Positions 16,407 through 24,939 of a stretch of 64,000 nt of DNA are shown here, piece after piece. Position numbers and translations under genes: made by a program. The stretch comes from XYD1-FULL-44-32 sp964355855 (lineage in GTDB: Bacteria > Patescibacteriota > Minisyncoccia > Phycocordibacterales > XYD1-FULL-46-19), in NCBI GenBank assembly GCA_964355855.1, contig CAYHFD010000001.1, positions 12,684 to 76,683 of the forward strand. Reading direction: 5' to 3'. Each line of letters starts with the position of its first letter. Positions within the stretch are counted from its first letter, which is position 1. Below the pieces are notes generated by a model. That model made no database searches. It was not told the DNA's origin and was given only the letters and a program-made list of their open reading frames with translations.

Positions 16407-16946
16407 ATGAAAAATTTTAACGAAATTGAAAAGAGAAAAACCCCAGAGCAAGAAAAACTAGAAGACATAACCGATTATGTTAGAGAAAATAAAATTAGTG
16501 GTACAGAATTAAGAATAGCCCATGAAATAGCTTTGGGTATCTCCCCCGAAGAAAGCGGTCGAACAGAAGAAATTAGACAAGAGGTTAGAGATTTGGGTGA
16601 TAAAATAGAAGAACATACTAAAAATGGCCTACCTATAAACCTGGTGGCAGAATTTATGCTGAAGGTAGAAGAATATGATTTGGCAGATCAAAGTTATTTT
16701 AATCTGGTTGACGACCTGCCTATTACCGACAAAGAAAAGAAAATCTTGTACTCGGTCGTGACAGACAAAAGGGTTGGGATTATTACATTTTGGGACCGTC
16801 ACGCCAATTCAGTGGTCGCTTCTATAGAAATTCCACAAGAAGCTGAAAGGGAAGAGGTCCTACCAAAAGATATTGCTATGGATCTTATTAAAATAATACA
16901 AAGACTAAAGGGTTATAAAAAATTAGAAGTTGAATTTATATCTTAG
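16407..16946 (+). CDS. hypothetical protein, mostly helical
   Basis: 179 residues, highly charged, predicted helical N-terminal two thirds (Glu/Lys-rich) and a short C-terminal alpha/beta part with VASIEIPQEAER. No membrane segment, no signal peptide and no recognised motif. It follows the short nucleotidyltransferase by 77 bases in an AT-rich spacer and precedes tsaD. Function not assignable. Confidence 0.6.
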   Translation: MKNFNEIEKRKTPEQEKLEDITDYVRENKISGTELRIAHEIALGISPEESGRTEEIRQEVRDLGDKIEEHTKNGLPINLVAEFMLKVEEYDLADQSYFNLVDDLPITDKEKKILYSVVTDKRVGIITFWDRHANSVVASIEIPQEAEREEVLPKDIAMDLIKIIQRLKGYKKLEVEFIS

Positions 16947-16984
16947 GATAGGAATATCGCTATGTCTATGCTTAAATAGCAATC

Positions 16985-18157
16985 ATGATTATCCTCGCCA
17001 TCGAGACTTCCTGTGACGAAACTGCAATCAGTATTGTGAAAGCCGAGGGTGATTTAATATCGCCAAATTTTGAAGTGCTTGCCCATATTGTGTCCTCGCA
17101 GGTTGCCTTGCATGCCACTTGGGGTGGGGTGGTACCCAACCTCGCCCGGCGCGAACATATTGCCAATCTTATCCCCGTTTTAGAAGAAGCTCTGACTAAA
17201 GCCCAGCTCTACACCGAACGTGAACACCCCGAATTATCAAACACTGAGTGTTTGATAATTCGGGAAATTTTGGAACGAGAAGAAGGTCTAGCTGAAAACA
17301 TTATTACCTTCCTGTCGGAAATTCAGATTCCGAATATTGACCTGATCGCCGTTACCGCCGGCCCCGGCCTTGAGCCCGCCCTGTGGGCTGGCATCAACTT
17401 TGCTCGCGCCCTAGCTACGGCTTGGATGAAACCACTCGTACCGGTCAACCATATGGAGGGACATATCGTCTCGGTTCTTGCAGACGGAGAAAGCACTAAA
17501 TCCAAAAACCGAAATTTGAAACAAATAGAATTCCCGGCGGTGGCCCTGTTGGTGTCTGGGGGCCACACCGAGCTAGTTTTAGTGAAAGCGTGGGGCGAGT
17601 ACCAGCGACTCGGCGAAACCCGTGACGACGCCGTGGGTGAAGCTTTTGACAAAGTCGCCCGCCTCATTGGCCTACCTTACCCAGGCGGACCCGAGATTTC
17701 TAAATTAGCCCAAGTCGCCCGCGCCCAAAACCTGTCTGGTGATTGGTCCCTCCCCCGCCCCATGAAAAATTCTGGCGACTATGACTTTTCTTTTTCTGGT
17801 ATCAAAACGGCGGTTCGTTACGCGGTTGAAAAAAAAGGAGAATTGACTAACGAAAACAAATTGACCCTTGCCCGCGAATTTGAAGATGCGGTAGTGGAAG
17901 TACTGGTCGCCAAAGCAATGTCGGCCTGCAATGAACACGGCGCTTCTACTCTCATTGTCGGCGGTGGCGTTATTGCCAACCAATATCTCCGTGCCCAACT
18001 AGAAAAAATATGCACGGAAAAAGGAATCAACCTTCTCCTGCCAACCCTCGAAACTTCCACCGACAATGCCACCATGATCGCGATAGCGGCCTTTTTTCAC
18101 CAAAACGAAAGCGCGGGCGCGGATGAAATCCGCGCCCGAGGCAATCTGAAACTCTAA
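16985..18157 (+). CDS. tsaD: tRNA N6-adenosine threonylcarbamoyltransferase
   Basis: Catalytic subunit of the complex that forms t6A37 in ANN-decoding tRNAs. 390 residues against about 340 usually. ETSCDET at 7-13, metal-binding H156 and H160 in NHMEGH, SGGHTEL at 191-197, and DFSFSGIKTAV are clear. The extra length is an insertion of about 40 residues between LEEALTKA (66-73) and IPNIDLIAV (115-123). It includes a DNA palindrome (17228-17264). The insertion lies outside the catalytic motifs, so the protein is probably active. Confidence 0.95.
   Translation: MIILAIETSCDETAISIVKAEGDLISPNFEVLAHIVSSQVALHATWGGVVPNLARREHIANLIPVLEEALTKAQLYTEREHPELSNTECLIIREILEREEGLAENIITFLSEIQIPNIDLIAVTAGPGLEPALWAGINFARALATAWMKPLVPVNHMEGHIVSVLADGESTKSKNRNLKQIEFPAVALLVSGGHTELVLVKAWGEYQRLGETRDDAVGEAFDKVARLIGLPYPGGPEISKLAQVARAQNLSGDWSLPRPMKNSGDYDFSFSGIKTAVRYAVEKKGELTNENKLTLAREFEDAVVEVLVAKAMSACNEHGASTLIVGGGVIANQYLRAQLEKICTEKGINLLLPTLETSTDNATMIAIAAFFHQNESAGADEIRARGNLKL
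17228..17264 (+). repeat. perfect 17-bp palindrome inside tsaD coding sequence
   Basis: Arms CCCGAATTATCAAACAC and its exact complement separated by TGA. It is read in frame as part of the tsaD insertion (residues around PELSNTECLIIRE), so it adds coding sequence without breaking the frame. Confidence 0.8.
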
Positions 18158-18198
18158 CTTCAAAAAACCCTTACGGCGTGGTACGATATCGACAATGA

Positions 18199-18315
18199 AT
18201 CCCGTTAGAGGTCACGGACACTAAACTTACTTTCACCATGAAAAACAAAATTATTATCAAACTAATTCTGGGTAAAGGCAGGGACAAACAGTCCGTGTCC
18301 TACCTCTAACGGGAT
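18199..18315 (+). repeat. 117-bp foldback sequence between tsaD and valS
   Basis: Bounded by 14-bp perfect inverted repeats ATCCCGTTAGAGGT (18199-18212 and 18302-18315), with further complementary CACGGACAC/GTCCGTGTC just inside. The right arm ends in the AT of the valS start codon. Inside, an ATG at 18239 opens a 23-codon frame (MKNKIII...) ending inside the right arm; valine is rare in it, so it is not an obvious attenuator peptide. It could be a structured leader of valS or an inserted palindromic element. Confidence 0.6.
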
Positions 18316-20449
18316 GAACGAAAAACTACTAAAGCCCTACGACCCCGCGACCACCGAAGGTCGAATTTACGAAACTTGGGAAAAGTCCGGCTATTTTAAC
18401 CCCGACAACCTGCCGGCCAGCCACACCCAGCCCTTTACTATTATTATGCCCCCACCGAACGCCAATGGGCACCTGCATGCTGGCCACGCTCTTTTTATTA
18501 CCATTGAAGACATCATGACCCGCTACAAGCGGATGCGGGGTTATAAAGCACTGTGGGTACCGGGTGCCGATCATGCTGGTTTTGAAACCCAAATTGTCTA
18601 TGAAAAAAAACTAGAAAAAGAAGGTCGTTCCCGTTTTGGCATGGACCCCAAACAGCTTTACGACGAGATTTATGCTTTTACAATCGAAAATAAAAAATAT
18701 ATGGAAGCCGAGATGCGAGCCACCGGCGCTTCTTGCGATTGGTCCCGGGAAAAATTTACTCTCGACGAAGACATCATCAAGAAAACTCAAACTACTTTCA
18801 AAAAAATGTATGATGATGGTTTGGTTTATCGTGGCAAGCGCATCATCAACTGGTGTAGCAAACATCAGACTTCCCTTTCCGATGTGGAAACCGAATTTAA
18901 AGAAAAAAAAGAACCGTTTTATTATTTTAAATACGGACCTTTCACTATTGGCACCTCCCGCCCCGAAACCAAATTTGGCGACAAGTATGTGGTTATGCAT
19001 CCGGCCGACTCTCGCTACCAAGAATATACTCACGGGCAACAAATAGATTTGGAATGGATCAACGGCCCCATCACTGCCACGGTTATTAAAGATGAAGCAA
19101 TCGATATGGAATTTGGCACGGGCGTGATGACTATTACCCCTTGGCATGACGCGGTTGACTTTGATATTGCCCAGCGTCATCAACTTGAAGCCGAGCAAAT
19201 TATTGACTTCCGGGGCAAGCTTTTGCCAATTGCCGGTGAATTTGCCGGTCTCAAAATTACCGAAGCCCGACCAAAGATTGTGGAGAAATTGAAAGCCAAA
19301 GGTCTGCTTGAAAAAATTGAAGAAGAATATGTCCACAATGTTAAGGTTTGCTACAAATGCGACACCACGATTGAGCCACAAATAAAAGAACAGTGGTTTG
19401 TCAAAATGAAACCGCTAGCGGCTAAAGCGATTGAAGCTGTCAATAATAATAAAATTAAATTTATTCCCGACAATTATCGGAAAATATTTCTCTACTGGCT
19501 GGAAAACACTTTAGACTGGAACATTTCCCGCCAGATAGTGTGGGGTATACCGATACCCGCCAAAATTTGCGACGCCTGTGGAGCGAGCGTGCCCGATTTA
19601 GATAATACAATTACTGCTTGCCAAACTTGTGGTAAGGAAATGCGTGCAGATACCGACACTTTCGACACTTGGTTTTCTTCGGGCCAGTGGCCACAGCTGG
19701 TTTTAGGCTATCCCGATGCTAAAGATTTTGCCACCTACCACCCAACCGATGTGATGGAAACTGGTCACGACCTAATTTTTAAATGGGTACCACGGATGGT
19801 TATTTTTGGTCTTTATCTAACCGGCCAAGTCCCCTTCCACACGGTCTATATGCACGGTTTAGTTAATGACGCTCAAGGTAAAAAAATGTCCAAATCCAAA
19901 GGCAATGTCGTAGACCCAATCGAGATAGCTGAAAAATACGGCATGGACGCCCTGCGTATGGGACTTGTTATTGGCAACCCACCGGGCTCTGATTCGGCCC
20001 TCGCTGAAAATAAAATCAAGGGCTATAAAAACTTTGCCAATAAGTTGTGGAATATTAGCCGGTTTATTTTGGAAAATACCGAGGGAATTGATTTTGATCC
20101 AAATTTTACGGCTTATAGTGAAGCCGACGTCACCTACCGCGATGAACTAGCCAACCTTATTGGTGACATCACAACTGATATGGAAAATTATCGCTTTCAC
20201 TTGGCAGCCGAAAAACTCTATCACTACGCTTGGCATCGCTTGGCCGACGACATAATTGAAAATAGTAAAAATATTTTACGGGGCGATGACGAAGAAGCCA
20301 AGAAATCGCGTGCTCAGTTTCTCCTTCAATCCTTAAGAACCATTTTGACCGCCCTCCACCCCTTTATCCCATTCGTGACCGAAGAACTTTGGGGTATAAT
20401 AAATAAAGGTGACACGCTCCTTATGATCGAGCCGTGGCCTCATAATTAA
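18314..20449 (+). CDS. valS: valyl-tRNA synthetase, short form
   Basis: Class I synthetase charging tRNA-Val (a tRNA-Val lies at 5771). 711 residues against ~880-950 in most bacteria: it lacks the C-terminal coiled coil. The HIGH-type motif NGHLHAGH is at 51-58, the KMSKS motif at 524-528, and an editing domain with GTSRPETKFGDKY lies between. A Cys4 cluster (CDACG...CQTCG) is near residues 417-440. The start codon is partly formed by the foldback sequence. Its stop overlaps the prsW start. Confidence 0.96.
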   Translation: MNEKLLKPYDPATTEGRIYETWEKSGYFNPDNLPASHTQPFTIIMPPPNANGHLHAGHALFITIEDIMTRYKRMRGYKALWVPGADHAGFETQIVYEKKLEKEGRSRFGMDPKQLYDEIYAFTIENKKYMEAEMRATGASCDWSREKFTLDEDIIKKTQTTFKKMYDDGLVYRGKRIINWCSKHQTSLSDVETEFKEKKEPFYYFKYGPFTIGTSRPETKFGDKYVVMHPADSRYQEYTHGQQIDLEWINGPITATVIKDEAIDMEFGTGVMTITPWHDAVDFDIAQRHQLEAEQIIDFRGKLLPIAGEFAGLKITEARPKIVEKLKAKGLLEKIEEEYVHNVKVCYKCDTTIEPQIKEQWFVKMKPLAAKAIEAVNNNKIKFIPDNYRKIFLYWLENTLDWNISRQIVWGIPIPAKICDACGASVPDLDNTITACQTCGKEMRADTDTFDTWFSSGQWPQLVLGYPDAKDFATYHPTDVMETGHDLIFKWVPRMVIFGLYLTGQVPFHTVYMHGLVNDAQGKKMSKSKGNVVDPIEIAEKYGMDALRMGLVIGNPPGSDSALAENKIKGYKNFANKLWNISRFILENTEGIDFDPNFTAYSEADVTYRDELANLIGDITTDMENYRFHLAAEKLYHYAWHRLADDIIENSKNILRGDDEEAKKSRAQFLLQSLRTILTALHPFIPFVTEELWGIINKGDTLLMIEPWPHN

Positions 20450-21258
20450 TGCCTCCTCAATCGACCCTTGATTTAAGTACCACTATCTTTGCTTTGGTTG
20501 GCGGTTTTGTCCCCGCTTTGATTTGGTTGTGGTTTTGGTTGCAAGAAGACAAACGCCGACCAGAGCCAGCTGGCCTTATCGCCCAAACATTTGTCGCTGG
20601 TGGACTGGCGGTCACTATCGCCTTTATTGTCCAAAAATTATTGGCCGGTGGTTTACAAAATTTAGGTTTAAGTAGTTTTGATACCAGTGACCCATCTTTT
20701 TCCTTGGCCTTTTTTATATCGTCGTTTGGCATACTTCTAGTCTGGGCGGGGGCGGAAGAAATTGTAAAATTTTTAGCCACCTATTTTTCGGTATTTCGTA
20801 ATCGCAATTTTGATGAGCCGATTGATGCGATGATTTATTGTATTACCACCGCTATTGGTTTTGCCGCAGTAGAAAACACTTTGTTTTTGCTTAGCACTAT
20901 TTTGTCGGGCGAGGATAGTATTTTTTTTCTTCTCACGGGTAATTTACGGTTTATGGGTGCCACGGTAGTTCATATAGTTTCTTCAGCTATTGTTGGTGGT
21001 ATGGTTGGTCTGGCCTTTTGTTCACCTAAAATTACTAAAACTTTTGCGGTTGTGTTTGGGTTGTTCACTGCCACTTTGTTGCATGCTCTTTTCAATTTCC
21101 TTATAATTACTTCCAGTGGTGAAGAGATGTTGCGAATATTCGTAGCGCTATGGATCGCCGCTATTTTCATTCTATATTTCTTTGAGAAAGTAAAAGTCAC
21201 AATTTGTCACCCAGCGACTGTGATCACCGCAAAAGAAATAGATATTGATACCGATTAA
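20449..21258 (+). CDS. prsW: PrsW family intramembrane metalloprotease
   Basis: Multi-pass membrane protein (269 residues, about 8 hydrophobic segments). Family motifs: WAGAEEIVKF with E103-E104, FDEPIDAMIY and HALFNF with the metal-binding His. PrsW cleaves the anti-sigma factor RsiW in Bacillus; no sigma/anti-sigma pair is visible here, so the substrate is unknown. TAATG overlap with valS shows coupling. Confidence 0.9.
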   Translation: MPPQSTLDLSTTIFALVGGFVPALIWLWFWLQEDKRRPEPAGLIAQTFVAGGLAVTIAFIVQKLLAGGLQNLGLSSFDTSDPSFSLAFFISSFGILLVWAGAEEIVKFLATYFSVFRNRNFDEPIDAMIYCITTAIGFAAVENTLFLLSTILSGEDSIFFLLTGNLRFMGATVVHIVSSAIVGGMVGLAFCSPKITKTFAVVFGLFTATLLHALFNFLIITSSGEEMLRIFVALWIAAIFILYFFEKVKVTICHPATVITAKEIDIDTD

Positions 21259-21288
21259 GTAAAAAATTAATAAATAATTTTATCTAGT

Positions 21289-21750
21289 ATGGCAAAAGAT
21301 CGACGATCCTTTTTTGAAAGAATTACCGGCACAATTTCGGTAGCCGATGACCGCGATAATTACGAGGAAATAGTTCCCGAGACCAGTCGCCCTGAACCAG
21401 ATTGGGTAGAAGAGGAAGAGGGTGAACTATCGGTAGATGTTTATCAAACCCCCAGCGAAATAATTATTCAGACCATGGTCGCCGGGGTGAAACCCGAAGA
21501 GTTAAATATCAATATCACCCGCGAAATGGTCACCATCAAGGGTACCCGCGAAGCTGCCCGCACTATTGCCGACGAAGACTACTTCCAACACGAACTTTAT
21601 TGGGGTTCATTTGCCCGGACTATTCTCTTGCCAGCCGAAGTAGAAACCGAGGAGGCCGAAGCAACCGAGAGAAATGGTTTGCTGACAATCCGCCTGCCAA
21701 AAATTGATAAGGATAAGTCCACAAAGTTGAAGGTGAAGACGGGACAGTAG
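21289..21750 (+). CDS. Hsp20 small heat-shock protein
   Basis: 153 residues. An alpha-crystallin domain covers about residues 48-150 (SVDVYQTPSEIIIQTMVAGVKPEELNI split over the first strands, then RTILLPAEV and NGLLTIRLPK). Acidic N-terminal arm. An ATP-independent holdase chaperone. It follows prsW by 30 bases and is closed by a strong hairpin. Confidence 0.92.
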   Translation: MAKDRRSFFERITGTISVADDRDNYEEIVPETSRPEPDWVEEEEGELSVDVYQTPSEIIIQTMVAGVKPEELNINITREMVTIKGTREAARTIADEDYFQHELYWGSFARTILLPAEVETEEAEATERNGLLTIRLPKIDKDKSTKLKVKTGQ

Positions 21751-21780
21751 ACAATTTAATCCACTCTTAAAATATATGAC

Positions 21781-21809
21781 AAAGGGCCGCTCGTTTACGA
21801 GCGGCCCTT
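21781..21809. terminator. bidirectional terminator
   Basis: Hairpin AAGGGCCGCTCG/CGAGCGGCCCTT with a 4-base loop, between the convergent hsp20 (plus) and the 108-residue gene (minus). Confidence 0.75.
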
Positions 21810-21823
21810 GTTGCGACCCCGGT

Positions 21824-22150
21824 TCAGATCATATATATTGCCTTTTCTTGACGAGGGTAATCAACCACCATCCGCTCCAAAGCATTGACGATATCGGAGA
21901 CACTATGCGGGGAGTAGGATACATATACCTTCCATGCATCATCAGAATCCTTCGGTGGTGATGTCATCTTTGTGACGACAAAACGCACCCCTTTGGTTTC
22001 TGAGCACAGAAGTCCAAGATGGACGTGTTCACCCTTCCTGAATGGTTTCTTCTCGTCTTTCCTCTCCTCCTCCCATATCTCTCGGCAATGGGTCATAGGG
22101 AATATGTATTCCTTCCCCCTGATGGTGGCTATAAATTTCACACGGTACAT
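21824..22150 (-). CDS. orphan protein with strong SD
   Basis: 108 residues, no recognised domain; soluble, basic N-terminal half (MYRVKFIATIRGKEY), Trp/Glu-rich middle. The start is set by AGGAGG 9 bases before the ATG. It has its own terminator (21781-21809) and starts just after the tRNA-Phe terminator, so it is a single-gene unit. One of a class of SD-led, terminator-closed genes in this window. Confidence 0.7.
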   Translation of the reverse strand: MYRVKFIATIRGKEYIFPMTHCREIWEEERKDEKKPFRKGEHVHLGLLCSETKGVRFVVTKMTSPPKDSDDAWKVYVSYSPHSVSDIVNALERMVVDYPRQEKAIYMI

Positions 22151-22235
22151 CTCGCCAACCCTCCTCTTTTGTTTTTTCGCTCAGTATCTTCAATTAAGGT
22201 ATCTTATACGGCAAAGGATAGCAAGCACACACGAA

Positions 22236-22262
22236 AAAGGCCTCCATCACTGGAGGCTTTTT
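22236..22262. terminator. bidirectional terminator after tRNA-Phe
   Basis: AAAAAGGCCTCC, loop ATCACT, GGAGGCTTTTT. Lies directly after the tRNA-Phe 3-prime end on the minus strand. Confidence 0.85.
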
Positions 22263-22303
22263 GTGCTTGGGGGCGGGTTCGAACCGCCGACCCTTCGCTC
22301 TTC

Positions 22304-22595
22304 CAGAGCGTTTGGACTATATCATCATCCGTTCTGCTAATAAGCAGAGTTAGGAGGCAGGCGCTTCCCCTCAACTACGCTCGGGGTAAACCCTAAGCTA
22401 ATCAAGAGTACTCCCTTTCGGGATAGTCTCTACACCTTCCGAGCACCACTTTTGAATTCTAGAATATTCTAAAAACCAAAAGTGGTGCTCGGCTTGGCTC
22501 GGGATTGTCCAAAAAATTAATCTTGGGTGTCCCCCGAATTCACCTACTTTTTCGATCCACTTTACAATAGAAAGGCCCGAAGTTTTTTAGGGTCC
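22304..22595 (-). ncRNA. group I self-splicing intron, 292 nt, no ORF
   Basis: Follows exon U33 and ends with G (omega G), as group I introns do. Conserved core strings are visible: an R-like TGTAGAGACTA and an S-like GATATAGTCC. The exon end GCCT can pair with an internal guide GGGC soon after the 5-prime splice site (P1). A peripheral stem (22439-22492) has 16-bp arms that also occur in the RNase P RNA. No endonuclease is encoded, so mobility would need help in trans. Confidence 0.85.
22439..22492 (+). repeat. hairpin element shared with rnpB, copy in intron
   Basis: Arms CCGAGCACCACTTTTG and exact complement, enclosing 22 bases that contain the palindrome AGAATATTCT. The arms differ by one base from those at 33089-33193. 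Confidence 0.8.
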
Positions 22596-22697
22596 AGGCG
22601 AATGCTCTACCAACTGAGCTACCCAAGCAATTTTTATCTAACCCTTATTTTATAGCATGTCTGAGGCCAGAAATAAAGCCCAGGATCGAGTGAAATT

Positions 22698-22943
22698 TTA
22701 CCGCCCCGGAATCGGCAAATTCTGGAACACCCCATTTAGCTGGTTGTAGGCAGCCAAAACTTGGTCTAAATAGGGTTGCAGATAATAGTAGGTCCACAGG
22801 CCAATCCCAAGCACTATTACCCACTTTAGAACCGAATAAATCGCCTCTAAACGGCGATAGGACAAGAGTTTTTTCAACATTCGGCGATTATCCTTCCCGA
22901 TAGCCAAAGACTCCTCTAGTAAGCTTTTTGTTTCCTCATCCAT
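22698..22943 (-). CDS. small membrane protein with N-terminal coiled-coil segment
   Basis: 81 residues. N-terminal charged helix (LLEESLAIGKDNRRMLKKLL), one transmembrane helix at about 38-60, short C-terminal tail with Pro-Gly-Arg. No family recognised by me, but the layout is frequent in CPR. Located upstream of tRNA-Phe on the same strand. Confidence 0.6.
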   Translation of the reverse strand: MDEETKSLLEESLAIGKDNRRMLKKLLSYRRLEAIYSVLKWVIVLGIGLWTYYYLQPYLDQVLAAYNQLNGVFQNLPIPGR

Positions 22944-23069
22944 TTGGTAAAAGTATAGCGAACCTGGCTTGGAAAATCAAAGGTTGGGCATCTTCCCTTT
23001 CTTCTTTACAGAACAATAAATAAATGATATAGAAAGTAAAGAGATAACCCAACCACAAGGAGAAGCTAG

Positions 23070-23630
23070 ATGGGTACATCGACAAGAGGGCGGAGAGACG
23101 TGCTCATCATCCACCCTTATGGGTTCATCACGGAACTAGACAACAGTGGTTCTGCCGGCTCAAAAGCACAAATTGAAAGGGCTCGCGAACTCATCCGCCA
23201 CCACAAGGTTGCTGAAAATTGTGTTATGGTCTTTCCTCAGGGATATTACCCTCACCGACCGGAGAGTCTAGGTGAGAACATGGTCCGTTACATTCGGAGC
23301 TTATCGGAATTTAAGAATGTCTATGTGTTGCAGAGTCCATGTTCGCGAGGCACGGCCACTGACACCATAGCCGCTTATGACATGGTGGAGAAAGACGGGA
23401 TAGACAGGTCACTTATGTTCCACTTCGTGACCGATCCCGTCCATATGCGGCGCGTACGGTTAATCTGGTTCCTGACCCACCCCCGATACAGAGGCTGGCA
23501 GGCCACATTTCACCCGGCTTACGGGCACCAAATGACCGCCAGAGAGCGTAACCTCCGCGAGCCATTGGCTCGCGTCAAGGACGCAGTAAGACTTCTACCT
23601 GTGTTCGTTAAGCGACTCATTGGCCGTTGA
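23070..23630 (+). CDS. YdcF/DUF218-like protein, SD-led
   Basis: 186 residues. The segment SRGTATDTIAAYDMVEKD followed by HFVTDPVHMRR resembles the DUF218 pattern (Ser/Thr-rich E-x-A-x-x-T-x-x-N region, then V-T-x-x-x-H-x-x-R). The family includes SanA and ElyC envelope proteins, though this one has no membrane helix. SD AAGGAG is 8 bases before the ATG, and it has its own terminator. Role unknown. Confidence 0.55.
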   Translation: MGTSTRGRRDVLIIHPYGFITELDNSGSAGSKAQIERARELIRHHKVAENCVMVFPQGYYPHRPESLGENMVRYIRSLSEFKNVYVLQSPCSRGTATDTIAAYDMVEKDGIDRSLMFHFVTDPVHMRRVRLIWFLTHPRYRGWQATFHPAYGHQMTARERNLREPLARVKDAVRLLPVFVKRLIGR

Positions 23631-23654
23631 TTCCATCCGTCTAATACAACTACA

Positions 23655-23681
23655 CCCCGGTAGCACTTGTGCTGCCGGGGC
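23655..23681 (+). terminator. intrinsic terminator after YdcF-like gene
   Basis: CCCCGGTAGCAC/GTGCTGCCGGGG hairpin followed by an A/T-rich tail with TTTTATTT. Confidence 0.75.
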
Positions 23682-23861
23682 AAATTTTATTTACACAAAT
23701 TTAATTCCTCTTACTGGCACTTCAGCGCCGACCGACACTGGGCTTTTTGGGCCCCCGCCAGCTGATCACAAGCCGCACCGCTGACAATTTTCCTTCAACT
23801 CTGTTCAGGATGGTGAACCCGTCGAATCCACAACTTTTTCTTTGGCGACAATTCAGTAACC

Positions 23862-24623
23862 CTAGAGACAAAGAACTGATGAAAAATCTTGATGGCCACG
23901 ACCAGGCTGACATCGTTGGGTAGTTATTGGGGTTTCTAAAACCCAAGCTTTATAGCCATAATCGTAATGCGCAGGCGCAACCTTTCTCGATGCGCTAGAG
24001 GAATCGTCTCGAAGTCCTTCGTATGTAGCTGTAACATATATAACACCTCCTGTATTACTTACGGAGACCAAAACTTCGGAACAGCTGTCCGGTGTGCATC
24101 CTCCCCATGTAGCTTTAACTAATGCAAGCGCCTCACTATTTGAAAGGGTAAGTGGAACAGCGGTGATTGTGAAAGTGGAATCACTTACATCTTCAACAAA
24201 GCCTCCTCTAACTGGACGAATAAAAATCTTATATTCACCCGTCTGGAGATTGGAAGAGATAGTCCACTTATAAAGACCAGAGTTCCGGACATTCAAAGCT
24301 ACATAACCAGCTCCTTGCCCTGAACCTTCTGATCCTTCAACAAGTCCAATGTCAACATTACTTTTTATTGAGTTTGATAACCACTTAATGTCATATGTCT
24401 TGCCACCTTGATATTTCTCTCCTCCATTTGGCGAGAGAACGGTGATTGAAGGTTTAGAATTAGAAGACAGAGGAGTGATGTTGGAAGTTGGTGCCGGCTC
24501 TTGTGTGACTGGTCCAGATTTTTTAACAAAAACAAAATATCCCACTGTACCAACGAGAATAGCAACAATTACTACTATCAAAACAATATTTACAAATCCT
24601 TTTTGATTCATATAATAATTCAT
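23862..24623 (-). CDS. membrane-anchored protein with Kre9/KNH-like domain, C-terminus altered
   Basis: 253 residues. N-terminal transmembrane anchor (about 10-32), Ser/Thr/Pro-rich linker, then a beta-rich domain of the Ser-Thr-rich GPI-anchored (Kre9/KNH) type (ITVLSPNGGEKYQGG through TGEYKIFIRPV, about 60-150), and a C-terminal part with CTPDSC. The last ~15 residues (QPGRGHQDF onward) look out of frame. Downstream the minus strand still encodes a fragment (SGAACDQLAGAQKAQ, 23710-23790) in another frame, so the 3-prime end may be a fusion with debris. Likely a surface protein. Confidence 0.65.
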   Translation of the reverse strand: MNYYMNQKGFVNIVLIVVIVAILVGTVGYFVFVKKSGPVTQEPAPTSNITPLSSNSKPSITVLSPNGGEKYQGGKTYDIKWLSNSIKSNVDIGLVEGSEGSGQGAGYVALNVRNSGLYKWTISSNLQTGEYKIFIRPVRGGFVEDVSDSTFTITAVPLTLSNSEALALVKATWGGCTPDSCSEVLVSVSNTGGVIYVTATYEGLRDDSSSASRKVAPAHYDYGYKAWVLETPITTQRCQPGRGHQDFSSVLCL

Positions 24624-24708
24624 AAATTATTTTTCAACTTTATAATTAAAAACTTCTTCCTCAAAATTAAATACTAGGCGAGCTTAAGTAATATAACTCC
24701 GTTTTTTA

Positions 24709-24939
24709 TCATACCATGATTTTCTGGCTGGTACCCCAGGCTCCTGGGAAACCCTGCTCCTCCGCTAAAGCTAGCGGCACGCGGGCGGTTTTCCCAATCC
24801 TTCCCCGCCTGCCATCGGCTGCGCCATCAGGCAATGGCGGGCAGGCTCCACGGGAGACCAGGTGTTCTCCTCTAAGCCGTTCGGCACGAGCTAGGCCGAC
24901 CCCACTCCCTGCCGGGGGCACAACTCGTTCCCCTCGTTG
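24709..24939 (-). repeat. tRNA-Arg-linked structured element (element B)
   Basis: Begins just after tRNA-Arg with an inverted copy of its 3-prime end: 24910-24924 is a perfect 15-bp inverted repeat of 24936-24950. Then GGGGTCGG, a hairpin GGAGAAC-ACCT-GGTCTCC, GTGGAG, GC-rich hairpins, and GGGAAAACC pairing with GGTTTCCC. The order and conserved bases match element A at tRNA-Glu although the stems differ by paired changes. It fills most of the 316-bp gap between the KNH-like gene and the tRNA; 24624-24708 shows only AT-rich sequence. Confidence 0.7.

Larger units (their letters stand above)
22264..22628 (-). tRNA. tRNA-Phe (GAA) interrupted by a group I intron
   Basis: Exon 1 is 22628-22596 (33 nt, acceptor GCTTGGG through U33) and exon 2 is 22303-22264. 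Joined, the anticodon loop reads CTGAAGA between TTCGC and GCGAA, anticodon GAA. Acceptor GCTTGGG/CCCAAGC, T arm GGCGG-TTCGAAC-CCGCC, short variable loop GGGTC, discriminator A; CCA not encoded. The break falls between U33 and G34. Confidence 0.9.

Noticed and set aside
18611..19381. 256-codon minus-strand frame inside valS
   Set aside because: Antisense shadow; Phe/Asn-rich composition and no motifs.
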